Part shown: one piece after another, positions 43,866-53,138 of the stretch
How the letters are laid out: every line of letters starts with the position of its first letter
Numbering within the stretch: position 1 is the stretch's first letter
Source: Methylomonas aurea
GTDB lineage: Bacteria > Pseudomonadota > Gammaproteobacteria > Methylococcales > Methylomonadaceae
Assembly: GCF_024505045.1 (NCBI RefSeq)
Contig: NZ_JANIBM010000004.1
Location: 124,001 to 188,000, forward strand
DNA length: 64,000 nt
Reading direction: 5' to 3'
Translations under genes and position numbers: made by a program
The notes under the pieces: generated by a model
The model's database searches: none
Told to the model about the DNA's origin: nothing
The model's input: only the letters and a program-made list of their open reading frames with translations

Positions 43866-44705
43866 TCATGAAGGTTGCTTGGGGCCAAGATTTTCCTTTC
43901 TAATTTGTTCGAGAGATTCTTCGTCAACGTTTGTCCACCATTGAGCGCTGGCATAACAGTCGGCAAGAAATGCAGGGAACTCTTGCTTTGTTACGATGTA
44001 GACCCCAATTCTCGAGCGACCTCCCACTACATGTTTCCAATACAGGTTGCCTCTGCGAATCTCGGAGACCGCTAACTCGTTCGATTCTGAAGAAAATGAG
44101 ACAGCGAGCAACGGTACATCAATCACAATAACGGGTGTGGCAAAGATCACTGGAACATACAGCCCGAACAGCTTGCTCATGCGTTTGGTGTGGGATAGGG
44201 CTGCTTTGGTCGTACTCATCATCGCCTTGAACGGAGCGTCGCCTGCCTGTGCAAATGCTTGCGTTACACCATACCCAAGTAATGGTTCTGTGTTGAGGCG
44301 AGGGTAAAGATGGTCCAAATTACCATTGAACGTTGATTTAAGCAGCAGAGTGTCAGCTAGATTACTTGAAATGAACGCACTCTGTAATTCAATGAAATTG
44401 AATCTGTTGTCTTGAGTGAGGGAGCTTCCTAATTCGTTTGGCGTGCTAAACATCAACCAAGGTTTATCGCGACTACTCTTGCATTCAACGAAAAGATTAT
44501 AAGTAAGGCTGAAGTCGCCCTTTCGATTGTTGAGGGACAGAATCAAGTCGATTTCGCGTGGCTCTCCACCATCTGGGTCTAAGTAGTATTCGGATTGCGA
44601 AACCTCGAAGCCGGCTGCTTTGGCTATTGAGGCGACCTCCATTTCGAGAGGAAAGCCCTGTTCCTTTAGCCAGCCAAGTACGCGAGATTCAAGAGAGTCT
44701 GACAT
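43866..44705 (-). CDS. Orphan PD-(D/E)xK nuclease-like protein
   Basis: A 279-aa protein of unknown family. Near the start, GEPREIDLILSLNN followed by SLTYNLFVECKSSRDKPW fits a PD-(D/E)xK fold: an early glutamate, D in EIDLIL, then E-C-K. The remainder is mixed with no other motif. Base use is AT-richer than neighbouring housekeeping genes, and it is flanked by a repeat-rich gap and a 300-base gap, so it looks acquired. A stand-alone defence nuclease or restriction-like protein is the best guess; alternative: structural unknown. Confidence 0.55.
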   Translation of the reverse strand: MSDSLESRVLGWLKEQGFPLEMEVASIAKAAGFEVSQSEYYLDPDGGEPREIDLILSLNNRKGDFSLTYNLFVECKSSRDKPWLMFSTPNELGSSLTQDNRFNFIELQSAFISSNLADTLLLKSTFNGNLDHLYPRLNTEPLLGYGVTQAFAQAGDAPFKAMMSTTKAALSHTKRMSKLFGLYVPVIFATPVIVIDVPLLAVSFSSESNELAVSEIRRGNLYWKHVVGGRSRIGVYIVTKQEFPAFLADCYASAQWWTNVDEESLEQIRKENLGPKQPS

Positions 44706-45011
44706 ATTGTTGAAGCCCTATAGTAATACATACGACATTTGATGTTTGGAAATCCCGCACATCTGTCCATAACTCCCGTTGTGGTTAAATTTGTTGTAGC
44801 TATACAGTCCAACAACCCATGGTGGTCAGAAACTTGCGGTATTATTTAGCCTGCAATTCATCGGCGGACAGAAACTATTAGAAGATTGCGTATGGCGCAA
44901 CAAAAAGTCGGTGATATCAAGAGATCAACACTTAGGTTTTGCGGGATCAATAAATCTGTGAAAAATTGCCGGCAACCGAGCTGAATGCCAAGCGGGACAG
45001 GAGCAGCCGGT
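44706..45011. other. Non-coding stretch upstream of the orphan gene
   Basis: No gene, RNA or clear promoter is visible. The stretch is AT-rich and separates the acquired-looking gene from the yqiA operon end. Confidence 0.5.
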
Positions 45012-45656
45012 TCAATTCAATCGGGACACAGGATTTTCGTCTTCGCCAAACAACACCCGCTCAACCAGCGCCAAGGCCTCGCGCATGTGTTCGAAGCCGT
45101 GCGAGCCGCCCTCGAAGCAAACCACGCGGGCCTTGGTTTGGTACAGGTCGCGGGTGGCGGCCGAGTCCAGCAGTTCGTCGCCCAAGTCCAGCAGTAGCGT
45201 CAAGTCCAGTTTTTGCCGGTTCGCGGCCAGTTCTTGCTCGAATTTCGGGTATTGGTCGCAGTGGCTTTGCTGCCAGTCGTAAGGTTCGCCGGTTTCGAAA
45301 TTGGCGGTGACGCCGATGAACTGCGGCAGCAATGTGCTGGGGCTGACGGCGGGGTTGATCATGATTGCTCTGGCGCCGGTCTTATAAGCCAGGTATTCGC
45401 TGCTGAAACCGCCCATCGACGAGCCCATGAACACCACGTCGTAACCTTGGTCCAGCAGTTGGTTCCATTCGAACAACAGGTCTTCGATCAGGCCTTGGAA
45501 GTTGCGGTAATCCAGGTTCGGCGCGTACAGCATTACGTCGCGTTCGTTACAGAAGGCTTGCAGCACGGCCAGCTTTTCTTTGGCGGTCAAGAGATTGCCG
45601 TGCAAATCCAGCGATGCCGAGTTGAAACCGTGCAGGTAGACGATGGCCCGTTTCAT
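45012..45656 (-). CDS. yqiA: YqiA-type esterase
   Basis: A 214-aa alpha/beta hydrolase of the YqiA/UPF0227 type. The oxyanion-side motif is YLHGFNSASLDLHG, the nucleophile serine is in MGSSMGGFSSEYLA, and the catalytic histidine is in GGSHGFEH. Start ATG 45656 lies 2 bases after the stop of the isomerase gene. The frame is open much further upstream, but that part lies over the isomerase gene. It hydrolyses small esters; the natural substrate is unknown. Confidence 0.85.
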   Translation of the reverse strand: MKRAIVYLHGFNSASLDLHGNLLTAKEKLAVLQAFCNERDVMLYAPNLDYRNFQGLIEDLLFEWNQLLDQGYDVVFMGSSMGGFSSEYLAYKTGARAIMINPAVSPSTLLPQFIGVTANFETGEPYDWQQSHCDQYPKFEQELAANRQKLDLTLLLDLGDELLDSAATRDLYQTKARVVCFEGGSHGFEHMREALALVERVLFGEDENPVSRLN

Positions 45657-45658
45657 GG

Positions 45659-46519
45659 CTAATAGCGCTGCTTGATGAAGTCCAAGGCTTTGCCGGCCAG
45701 GTCGTCGGAGTCGTGCCATAGGTTGCGCCAGACGCAGAGGGTGTTGGACAGTTTGGGATCGACGATTTCCGACGAAAACGATTCGAAGGTGATCGGGCCG
45801 CGGTAATTGATTTGTTTCAAGGCGTTGAAGAAACTGGCGAAATCGACATTGCCGGTACCCAGGTAGCCGCGGTGGCTTTCGCCGATATGCACATAACCCA
45901 GCCGGTCGCCGGCGGCCAATACCGACTTGGCCATGCCGTCTTCCTCGATGTTCATATGGTAGGTGTCCAGGTGCAGGAAGGCGTTCGGCCGGTCGACTTC
46001 GTCGAGAAATGCCAGGCCTTCCAGGCCGGTGTTCATGATGTTGGTTTCGTAGCGGTTTACCACTTCCAGATCGATATTGATGCCTTTGTCGGCGGCATAG
46101 TCGGCCAGACGCTGCATCGCCGCCACCGAATTGGCGCGGTTTTCCCTGGATGCCGGGCCGGGATATTTGCCCAGCGCGCAATAGATCACGCCGCACAGTT
46201 CGCTGCCGCCCAATGCGTACAGCACGTCGGTGGCCTTGCGCAACAGTTCGTCGCCTTTGGCGACGATGGCCGGGTCGGTGCTGGTGACGTCGGTGGTGGC
46301 CGACAAGCCCAACGAGGCGTGGGCGCGCAGATTGTATTCCTGCAACAGATCTTTGGTCAGGGCGACGTCGATTTGCCACGGGTCGAGCAGGGCGATTTCG
46401 ATGTAGTCGTAACCGGCGCGGGCGGCGCCGGCGATGGCTTTGCGGGCGCCTGCCTCGGACCAGTCGCCGGACCAGACCAGGGCGTGGCCGCCGTATTCCA
46501 AACGTTTGGGAAATGCCAT
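45659..46519 (-). CDS. Sugar phosphate isomerase/epimerase (D-tagatose 3-epimerase-like)
   Basis: A 286-aa TIM-barrel protein of the AP-endonuclease-2-like sugar epimerase family. The four metal ligands are visible: E in DLEVVNRYETN, D and nearby H in LHLDTYHMN, H in VHIGESHRG and E in ITFESFSSE. These match D-tagatose/D-psicose 3-epimerases, which move a hydroxyl at C3 of ketohexoses. Linked to yqiA by a 2-base gap. In a methanotroph it may act on ribulose-derived sugars; substrate unproven. Confidence 0.85.
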   Translation of the reverse strand: MAFPKRLEYGGHALVWSGDWSEAGARKAIAGAARAGYDYIEIALLDPWQIDVALTKDLLQEYNLRAHASLGLSATTDVTSTDPAIVAKGDELLRKATDVLYALGGSELCGVIYCALGKYPGPASRENRANSVAAMQRLADYAADKGINIDLEVVNRYETNIMNTGLEGLAFLDEVDRPNAFLHLDTYHMNIEEDGMAKSVLAAGDRLGYVHIGESHRGYLGTGNVDFASFFNALKQINYRGPITFESFSSEIVDPKLSNTLCVWRNLWHDSDDLAGKALDFIKQRY

Positions 46520-46566
46520 AGTGGGTCTCCTGTGGTTATCGTTTTATGCTAGCGACGCTCGCGCGC

Positions 46567-47121
46567 TCAAAGCATAGGCACCAGATCCAACGCAAACATG
46601 ATCGCGTCTTCCTTGCCGTTCTTGGCCGGGTAGTAATTTTTGCGGATGCCGATTTCGCGGAAGCCGCTGCTGCGGTACAGATGGATCGCGCCGGGGTTGC
46701 TGGGACGGACTTCCAGATAGAGGGTTTCGGCGCGGGGGCGGGCGTATTCGATCAAATGCTCCAGCATCTTGCGGCCGACGCCCTGGCGTTGAAACGCCGG
46801 GTTGACGCTGATGTTCATGATGTGGGCTTCGCCGGCGGCGACCGAAATGATGGCGTAGCCGGCGATGGTCTCGTCCGGCGCTTCGCAAATCCAGTTGGTG
46901 TAATTCATCGCTCGGAAGCAATCCTTGAACACGCCCTCCGACCAGGGAAATTCGTAGTTGACGGTTTCGATCGCCATCACGCCGGGCAGGTCGGCGTGGT
47001 CCATTTTGCGCAAGCGCAGCAGGTCGCGCGCCTCCACCGAGTCCGGGAACACTTTGGCGTAAAACTCGCGGTCGGCGTCGTAGACCACGGCTGATTTCAG
47101 TTTATGTAACAGTTTCCACAT
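46567..47121 (-). CDS. rimI: Ribosomal protein S18-alanine N-acetyltransferase
   Basis: A GNAT acetyltransferase of 184 aa. The acetyl-CoA loop NPAFQRQGVGRKMLEHLIEY and the RimI signature LEVRPSNPGAIHLYRSSGF are clear. Compared with the usual length of about 150 aa it has roughly 35 extra residues at the start (MWKLLHKLKSAVVYDADREF). I place the start at ATG 47121, 5 bases after the UDG stop; an internal start is possible. Confidence 0.9.
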   Translation of the reverse strand: MWKLLHKLKSAVVYDADREFYAKVFPDSVEARDLLRLRKMDHADLPGVMAIETVNYEFPWSEGVFKDCFRAMNYTNWICEAPDETIAGYAIISVAAGEAHIMNISVNPAFQRQGVGRKMLEHLIEYARPRAETLYLEVRPSNPGAIHLYRSSGFREIGIRKNYYPAKNGKEDAIMFALDLVPML

Positions 47122-47126
47122 CGTTG

Positions 47127-47996
47127 TTATTGTTCTAGTGATTGGTAAACGGAGAGAGCAAATTGCAGGTCTTCCCAAGCTTTGGCTTTTTCGGGCAGCG
47201 AGCGTAACAGATAAGCCGGGTGGTGCACCACCGTCAGCGGAATGCCTTCCAGTTCGTGGCGCATGCCGCGCAGCCGCGACAGCGGTTGCTGGGTATGCAG
47301 CAGGTTTTGCGCGGCGATGCGGCCCACGGCCAAAATCAACTTGGGCCGGATCAGTTCGATTTGGCGTTTCAAAAAGCCGTGGCAGGCAGCGACCTCATCG
47401 GCCTGCGGGTCGCGGTTGTTGGGCGGCCGGCATTTCAGCATGTTGGCGATATAGACTTGCTCGCGGCGCAGGCCGATGGCGCGGATCATTTCGTTCAACA
47501 GCTGGCCGGCGCGGCCGACGAAGGGTTCGCCTTGCAGGTCTTCGTCGCGGCCGGGCGCTTCGCCGATCAGCAGCCAATCCGCGTGTTTGTTGCCGACGCC
47601 GAACACGGTCTGGGTGCGGGTCTCGCACAAGAAACAAGCGCGGCAGATCGAGACCTGGTGTTGCAGGTCTTTCCAGGCGAGGTCGTCGGTATGGGGCTTG
47701 GGGTGGTGCGGTAATGGCGCGAAGGCATCGCTTTCGAATTTATGAGACGAGTCTGATGCGGCGGTTGGCGGTGCCGGTTCAGCGTGCTGGCGATTGACGG
47801 AAGATTCGCCTATGGCCGGTTGTTGCGGTGTTGGCCCGGCTTCGTTATCGGGGGCGCCGACGCGGTCGGCTTCGCTTGGCGATGCGCACCCTATAGGGGT
47901 GGCAACCGCTTGCTCGGCGACGACGGGCGGATGCCGGGGAACCCAGACATCGATGCCCATCGCCTCCAGATATTGCAAGCGGACCGATTCTTCCAT
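47127..47996 (-). CDS. Family 4 uracil-DNA glycosylase
   Basis: A 289-aa iron-sulfur uracil-DNA glycosylase. Motifs: cluster cysteines in [10 protein letters not shown], the active site [29 protein letters not shown] and HHPAYLLR. The first about 90 residues form a proline- and alanine-rich extension of low complexity not needed for activity. It starts 9 bases after leuA and is followed by rimI within 5 bases, so it is in the leuA operon. Confidence 0.92.
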   Translation of the reverse strand: MEESVRLQYLEAMGIDVWVPRHPPVVAEQAVATPIGCASPSEADRVGAPDNEAGPTPQQPAIGESSVNRQHAEPAPPTAASDSSHKFESDAFAPLPHHPKPHTDDLAWKDLQHQVSICRACFLCETRTQTVFGVGNKHADWLLIGEAPGRDEDLQGEPFVGRAGQLLNEMIRAIGLRREQVYIANMLKCRPPNNRDPQADEVAACHGFLKRQIELIRPKLILAVGRIAAQNLLHTQQPLSRLRGMRHELEGIPLTVVHHPAYLLRSLPEKAKAWEDLQFALSVYQSLEQ

Positions 47997-48005
47997 CGTC
48001 AGCGG

Positions 48006-49550
48006 CTAGACATCGCCTTTCTGCGGATGCTGGCGCTGCTCGGGACTTTGCAGCTTGTTGACCGCGTTGATGTAGGCCTTGGCCGAGGCGATGACGATGT
48101 CGGTATCGGCGCCGGAGCCGTTGACGATGCGGCCGGCGTTTTCCAGCCGGATGGTCACTTCGCCCTGCGAATCGGTGCCGGTGGTGATGTTGTTCACCGA
48201 ATATAAGGCAAGGGTGGCGCCGGTTTGCACCAGGCTTTCGATGGCCTTCAAGCTGGCATCGACCGCGCCGCCGCCGCTGGCGCTGCCGGTCATTTCCTTG
48301 CCGTCCACCAGGATGGTCACGGTGGCGTTCGGTACCTCGCCGGTCTCGGAGCAGACTTTCAGTGCCACCAGTTTGATGTGTTCGTCTTCGGCTTCGAAGC
48401 TTTGTTCGGAGATCAAGGCCTGCAGGTCTTCGTCGAAAATCTCGTGTTTCTTGTCGGCCAGTTGTTTGAAGCGATAAAACGCATCGTTCAAATCGGCTTC
48501 GCCGGCGAATTCCACGCCCAACTCCGCCATCCGGGTTTTGAAGGCGTTGCGGCCGGAATGCTTGCCCAGCACCATGCGGTTGGTGGTCCAACCCACATCT
48601 TCGGCGCGCATGATTTCGTAGGTCTCGCGGTTCTTGAGGACGCCGTCCTGGTGGATGCCGGACTCGTGGGCGAAGGCGTTGGCGCCGACAATCGCTTTGT
48701 TAGGCTGCACCGGGAAGCCGGTGATCGACGACACCAGTTTCGAGCAGGTGACGATCTCGCGGGTATCCAGGCGGGTATCGCATTGAAAGAAATCCTGGCG
48801 GGTGCGGATCGCCATCACTACTTCTTCCAGCGAGGCGTTGCCGGCGCGCTCGCCCAAACCGTTGATGGTGCATTCGACCTGGCGAGCGCCGTTCATCACC
48901 GCCGCCAGCGAGTTGGCCACGGCCAAACCCAAGTCGTTATGGCAATGCACCGAGAAGATGGCCTTGTCCGAGTTCGGTATCCGCTGAATCAAATTGGCGA
49001 TGGTGGCGCCGAACTGTTGCGGCATGCTGTAACCGACCGTGTCCGGGATGTTCAGAGTAGTGGCGCCGGCGTCGATCACCGCCTCCAAGATCCGGCACAG
49101 GAAATCCTCTTCCGAACGGCCGGCGTCTTCCGGCGAGAACTCGACGTTGTCGGTGTACTGGCGGGCGCGTTTGACGGCGCGGACCGCGTACTCTATGACC
49201 TGGTCCGGCTGCATGTTCAGCTTCTTCGCCATGTGGATCGGCGAAGTGGCGATGAAGGTGTGGATGCGCGAACTGTTGGCGCCTTTCAAGGCTTCGCCGG
49301 CGCGGTCGATGTCCTTGTCCAGCGCCCGCGCCAAACCGCAGACGGTGCTGTCTTTGATCGCATCGGCGACGGCCTGCACCGCCTCGAAGTCGCCCTGGCT
49401 GGCGGCCGGAAAGCCGGCTTCGATGACGTCGACCTTCATCCGCTCCAGCGCCCGCGCAATGCGGACCTTTTCGTCGCGGGTCATCGACGCGCCGGGGCTT
49501 TGTTCGCCGTCGCGCAAGGTGGTATCGAAAATAATCAATTGGTCTTTCAT
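48006..49550 (-). CDS. leuA: 2-isopropylmalate synthase
   Basis: First committed step of leucine synthesis: acetyl-CoA plus 2-oxoisovalerate to 2-isopropylmalate. The 514-aa protein starts [36 protein letters not shown] and [12 protein letters not shown] are catalytic-barrel signatures, and the C-terminal LeuA regulatory domain for leucine feedback follows. ATG 49550 has GGAG upstream. A promoter (49751-49779) and a leucine-rich short frame (49638-49742) lie in the roughly 190-base leader, so expression probably responds to leucine. Confidence 0.96.
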   Translation of the reverse strand: MKDQLIIFDTTLRDGEQSPGASMTRDEKVRIARALERMKVDVIEAGFPAASQGDFEAVQAVADAIKDSTVCGLARALDKDIDRAGEALKGANSSRIHTFIATSPIHMAKKLNMQPDQVIEYAVRAVKRARQYTDNVEFSPEDAGRSEEDFLCRILEAVIDAGATTLNIPDTVGYSMPQQFGATIANLIQRIPNSDKAIFSVHCHNDLGLAVANSLAAVMNGARQVECTINGLGERAGNASLEEVVMAIRTRQDFFQCDTRLDTREIVTCSKLVSSITGFPVQPNKAIVGANAFAHESGIHQDGVLKNRETYEIMRAEDVGWTTNRMVLGKHSGRNAFKTRMAELGVEFAGEADLNDAFYRFKQLADKKHEIFDEDLQALISEQSFEAEDEHIKLVALKVCSETGEVPNATVTILVDGKEMTGSASGGGAVDASLKAIESLVQTGATLALYSVNNITTGTDSQGEVTIRLENAGRIVNGSGADTDIVIASAKAYINAVNKLQSPEQRQHPQKGDV

Positions 49551-49637
49551 GAGGGCTCCGTTCATGAAACGTTCGGCTCTGCAGCCAAGAAAGAGGAAGG
49601 TGTTGTCGTAAATTGAAGAAGAAAGAGTGTTTGCCCG

Positions 49638-49742
49638 TCAGGGCAGCAGTCTTAATAGAAGGGGGAGCGCGAGTATCGCGGCTATGCAAAACGGCGGTCT
49701 GCGCTTAAGAGTTGGGTGCGAATTAGCGGTCCGAATGTTCAT
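49638..49742 (-). CDS. Candidate leucine-rich leader peptide of leuA
   Basis: A 34-codon frame in the leuA leader. It ends LALPLLLRLLP then TGA, so seven of the last eleven codons are leucine (CTC, CTC, CTT, CTA, TTA, CTG, CTG). The ATG lies only about 2 bases from the predicted transcription start and has no ribosome site, so it would be translated as a leaderless message. Downstream there is a pyrimidine-rich, G-poor stretch to about 49580 but no classical terminator. A leucine-sensing attenuator is an inference. Confidence 0.45.
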   Translation of the reverse strand: MNIRTANSHPTLKRRPPFCIAAILALPLLLRLLP

Positions 49743-49750
49743 GGGCCGGC

Positions 49751-49779
49751 ACTATACTGCATTGCCTGGTAGGGCTCAA
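49751..49779 (-). promoter_or_regulatory. Sigma-70-type promoter of leuA
   Basis: On the minus strand TTGAGC (49774-49779) and TATAGT (49751-49756) are separated by exactly 17 bases. Transcription would start near 49744, giving a leader of about 190 bases before leuA. It lies just behind the glycosyltransferase stop. Confidence 0.65.
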
Positions 49780-49809
49780 GCGTCAGCCAAGTATCGCTGG
49801 GCTGACGGG

Positions 49810-50799
49810 TCAATCGTCGTTGTCGCGAGGTTTGAGGAAGCGGCCGCCAGCCCAGATCAGGAAAGCGTGCAACAACATTTTCAGTTGCTTCCAGCTCGTC
49901 CCGTAACGGAAGGTGCTTAGCACGGTTTTAACTGCCGGCAAACCTTCGCGCTGATTCATGTACTGCCAACTTACCCCGAAGTTGGCGGCAATTGCTGCAC
50001 GTTTAGCGGCAGCTAACAGTGGCGAGTCGGCAGGTAAGGCTGCGACCAACGCATTTTTCATCTGCATGTTGGAAAGAGCATGGTCTAGCCTGCGCCGCGG
50101 TTGGGAAGAATAGCCCTGGCCTGCGGCGCGTTGCCGATATAGCTCTGTGGTCAGCAGGCCGCAAGGGCCATTTAAGGCAGCACGCAGCGCCCATTCGCAG
50201 TCCCAAAGCAGGCAGTCTTCCTGATAGAGGCCTATAGAGAAAAAGTTAGAGCGAGATAACACGGGCCGTTGGAATGCCATCGGAATCCGAACGAGCAGGG
50301 CGTTGAACAGCTTCATCATGTCGAACACGAGCAAATTGTCCGCAACCTTGGTTCCTGATAGTTCGGCCAGGATCTTGCCCATCGCCTCGGAATAGTATTG
50401 GCTTGTCCATTTAGAGTTGGGTCCGAACCAGATCACGCTAATGAACAGCGTATTCAGCTCCGGGTGCTGTTCAAGGATGGAGATGGCGGTTTCCAGATAG
50501 TTGGGGTCGTAGACGTCGTCATCGTCCAAAAAAGCCATATAACGTCCGCTGGCTGCCTGAATGCCGGTATTTTTGCTTGCCGCGCCGCCTTTTGCTTGAT
50601 TGTGGCGCATTACTTTAACCCGAGGGCCGTAGGTTTGGCGGATAAGTGCCGGGTCGACGCTGGGTTCAGATGCATCGTCGACGACGATGGCTTCCCAGTC
50701 AGCCAAAGTTTGTGCGGACACGCTCTGTAAGGCTTCGGCGAGCAGTTCCGGGCGGTTATGGGTGGGGATGACGACGGAGACTAACGGAGAATGGGTCAT
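49810..50799 (-). CDS. Family 2 glycosyltransferase
   Basis: A 329-aa cytoplasmic GT-A enzyme. The start MTHSPLVSVVIPTHNRPELL, the IVVDDASEPS segment, AKGGAASKNTGIQAASG and the metal-binding FLDDDDVYD (D-x-D) are typical. It transfers a sugar from a nucleotide donor to an unknown acceptor, probably a surface glycan. ATG 50799 is the first with the family-type start; the open frame extends 32 codons upstream. It stands alone, with a repeat-rich gap upstream. Confidence 0.88.
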   Translation of the reverse strand: MTHSPLVSVVIPTHNRPELLAEALQSVSAQTLADWEAIVVDDASEPSVDPALIRQTYGPRVKVMRHNQAKGGAASKNTGIQAASGRYMAFLDDDDVYDPNYLETAISILEQHPELNTLFISVIWFGPNSKWTSQYYSEAMGKILAELSGTKVADNLLVFDMMKLFNALLVRIPMAFQRPVLSRSNFFSIGLYQEDCLLWDCEWALRAALNGPCGLLTTELYRQRAAGQGYSSQPRRRLDHALSNMQMKNALVAALPADSPLLAAAKRAAIAANFGVSWQYMNQREGLPAVKTVLSTFRYGTSWKQLKMLLHAFLIWAGGRFLKPRDNDD

Positions 50800-50905
50800 G
50801 GTAGGCAGGCTGCGCGTGGTTGAGTTTTTTGGCAAGTTCGCCGTACCCCGGCTGCGGAACTTGGCGTTGCTGAACGCCGATCCGGCGATGTCCAATTATA
50901 GGTAG

Positions 50906-51624
50906 ATTGCCCAAAAGCCGCCAAGTTTGTCCACGCTGGGAAACATTTTTGTTACCGGGGTCAGTTCGCTTCATCTGCATTCGGTTTCTGCAAGATTGAT
51001 TCTTGGATTTAGGTCGCGGCAAAAGTCGAGTTATGTCGGCTAAAGCCGAGTTTGGCGCCAAGTAGCAAATTTCAATAATGGTGCTATATCGCCAGGTCAC
51101 CCTGTTCTCGCCAGATGAGCGAATCGGGGCGGCGCGCATCGGCCTGGTTGGTGCTCAACCGTCGTCTGCCATTCACGACGGTCCGGGAAGCGCGCAGTAC
51201 GAAATGCCGTAAGTCGTGACCGAATGGGACGCGGCGGTATCGAAATATCCCCCGCTTAGGTGTCGCTCGGCGCCGAATTTTGCCTGGCTACTGTGAAATA
51301 AATCACTGCCGGATAGTGGTACGAAACACCGACAGACGCGAACCGCACCGTTACTCTGGGCTCAAGCTTCAATTTTAGACTAACGTCAGTCGAGCTAAAG
51401 CCGAATCTTGCGGTGCCGCAAAATGGCAGTGGCGGCTGCTCCAGGTTGAAGTGGGAAACTGCGCCGGTACGAAATGCCGTACGCCGTGACGGCATGACGT
51501 CACGGAATGGGCCGCTGAAAATGCCAGTCAGGATCTATGATTTTGATTTTTATAGGTGTTTTTCTGCTGGTGCAACTAATGCATTTACTTGGTCGAGTTC
51601 GATCAACAGCCTCGGGAGAGTGTC
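50906..51624. repeat. Repeat-containing non-coding stretch of about 700 bp
   Basis: No gene is convincing. GTACGAAATGCCGT occurs exactly at 51197-51210 and 51467-51480, each followed by a CGTGAC-like and GAATGGG-like segment, with a worn third copy near 51317. CTAAAGCCGA occurs near 51040 and 51395. The arrangement looks like decayed copies of a dispersed unit. Confidence 0.5.
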
Positions 51625-51834
51625 ATGGAAACTATGCATCAAGCTAACGAAATCAACAATTTGCGGATTGTATTCATCGAAACCCTGAGTCGGCAATTCA
51701 TTGCCATAACCGGCTGCGGCATTTACGCCTATCTGAATCCGGTTACGGTCAACGAATTGTTTAACCACTATCTGGCTAGCAACGTGCCGATCAATGCTTA
51801 TGCCCGGCAATGCGTCAGGAACGTAGTCGCCTGA
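51625..51834 (+). CDS. Small unknown protein of 69 aa
   Basis: Starts METMHQANEINNLRIVFIET with GGGAGAG about 6 bases upstream of ATG 51625, which is a good ribosome site. The rest (LNPVTVNELFNHYLASN ...) is helical without a known motif. It runs towards the efpL gene with stops 14 bases apart. No family recognised; it could be a small regulator. Confidence 0.5.
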   Translation: METMHQANEINNLRIVFIETLSRQFIAITGCGIYAYLNPVTVNELFNHYLASNVPINAYARQCVRNVVA

Positions 51835-51848
51835 TTAGTATCAAGCGC

Positions 51849-52415
51849 TTAGGCGCGCGAGGAGAACTCGCCGGTTTCGGTATTGATTTTGATCAGTTCG
51901 CCGGACTCGATATATTCCGGAATCTGCACTTCCAGGCCGGTGGCGAGTTTGGCGGTTTTGGTCCGCTTGGTGGCGCTGGAGCCTTTCATGGCCGGAGGGG
52001 TTTCGACGATCTGCAGCGTCACCGTGGTCGGCAATTGGATGCCGAGCGGCGCGTCATCCATCAACAGCATGATGATGCCGTCCAGACCGTCGGTCAGGTA
52101 TAAGGTTTGGCCTTCCAAATCCTCGGCCGACAGCGCGTATTGGTCGTAGGTCTCGCTGTTCATGAAGTAGTAGGTGTCGCCGTCCTGGTAGGAAAACTGC
52201 ACGTTGCAGCGCGAACAATCGGCGGCTTTCAGCATATCGTCGCTTTTAAAGGTTTCGTCCAGCTTCTGCTTGGTTTTCATGTGGTTGAAGCGGATTTTAT
52301 ACAGCGTCGTCGCGCCGCGCGAGGTTGGGTTGCGCACATCGATGTGTTTGACCACATACGGTTCGCCGTTGATTTCGATCGCGGTTCCCAGTTTCAGTTC
52401 GTTGGCTTTCGGCAC
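51849..52415 (-). CDS. efpL: Elongation factor P-like protein EfpL (YeiP)
   Basis: A 188-aa three-domain EF-P paralogue of the YeiP/EfpL type, which relieves ribosomes stalled at proline-rich and other difficult motifs. The N-terminal loop reads NPTSRGATTLYKIRF, with an arginine at the tip (as in EfpL) instead of a modifiable lysine (as in EF-P). The start MPKANELKLGTAIEINGEPY and the C-terminal ATGLEVQIPEYIESGE agree. It lies 3 bases behind bpt in the aat-bpt group. Confidence 0.9.
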   Translation of the reverse strand: MPKANELKLGTAIEINGEPYVVKHIDVRNPTSRGATTLYKIRFNHMKTKQKLDETFKSDDMLKAADCSRCNVQFSYQDGDTYYFMNSETYDQYALSAEDLEGQTLYLTDGLDGIIMLLMDDAPLGIQLPTTVTLQIVETPPAMKGSSATKRTKTAKLATGLEVQIPEYIESGELIKINTETGEFSSRA

Positions 52416-52418
52416 TGC

Positions 52419-53138
52419 TTATTCCTCGTTGAATGTGTGATTTGAAAGGGGTTGCCACCGGTCGCCGACCAAGCCGAGCAGCGGCTGATATTCGATTTTG
52501 TAGCGCATTTTACGACAGTCTTCGATCCAAAAGCCCAGATAAACGTAAGGCAAGCCCCATTGCCCGGCGGTTTCGATTTGCCATAACACGGCATAAACGC
52601 CGGGGCTGAAGTCGGCGAACTCGGGATCGAAGAAGGTATAGACCGCCGACAGGCCGTCGTCGACTACGTCCACCACGGCAACGGCAGCCAGGCGGCCGCC
52701 AATCAGAAATTCGACGAAGCGGGTATCGCACCAGCGGCTGCCGAGAAAGCTCAAATAATCGTCCGCCGACACCGGCTTTTTGTGCGGATCGTCGTGGCGG
52801 GCCGCCAGGTAACGCCGGTATAAGTCGAAATGGCGGGGGTCGAACTCGGCCGGTCTGACGACGCTACGGGTATCGGCGTTACGCTTGCGGCAACGCTTTT
52901 GCCGGCGGTCGGGCGTGAACGAGGCGACCGGTAGCCGGGTCGGTATGCAAGCCTGGCAGCTTGGGCAATAGGGTTTGTAAACGTAGTTGCCGCTGCGGCG
53001 AAAGCCGAGCGCGATCAGTTGCGAATAGAGTTTCGGTGTCATTGCTACCGACGGATGCACGAAGCCGGAGCGGGCTTGGCGGTCGGGCAGGTAACCGCAT
53101 GCGCGTTCGTCGTCCAGCCAGATCGGCAAACTGCCCAT
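52419..53138 (-). CDS. bpt: Aspartate/glutamate leucyltransferase
   Basis: A 239-aa transferase of the ATE/Bpt family that adds leucine to proteins starting with Asp or Glu in the N-degron pathway. The metal/active-site region is YKPYCPSCQACIPTRLPVA; later GLPYVYLGFWIEDCRKMRYK is conserved. ATG 53138 overlaps the aat stop by one base, so the two N-degron enzymes are coupled. The open frame upstream lies over aat. Confidence 0.92.
   Translation of the reverse strand: MGSLPIWLDDERACGYLPDRQARSGFVHPSVAMTPKLYSQLIALGFRRSGNYVYKPYCPSCQACIPTRLPVASFTPDRRQKRCRKRNADTRSVVRPAEFDPRHFDLYRRYLAARHDDPHKKPVSADDYLSFLGSRWCDTRFVEFLIGGRLAAVAVVDVVDDGLSAVYTFFDPEFADFSPGVYAVLWQIETAGQWGLPYVYLGFWIEDCRKMRYKIEYQPLLGLVGDRWQPLSNHTFNEE

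Noticed and set aside
48225-49616. 463-codon open frame on the plus strand
   Set aside because: It lies entirely over leuA on the other strand; the translation lacks domain structure and is a shadow of a high-GC gene.
49580-49637. Classical intrinsic terminator in the leuA leader
   Set aside because: Only a 5-bp hairpin (TGCCC/GGGCA) is visible at the leader stop codon, without a T-run.
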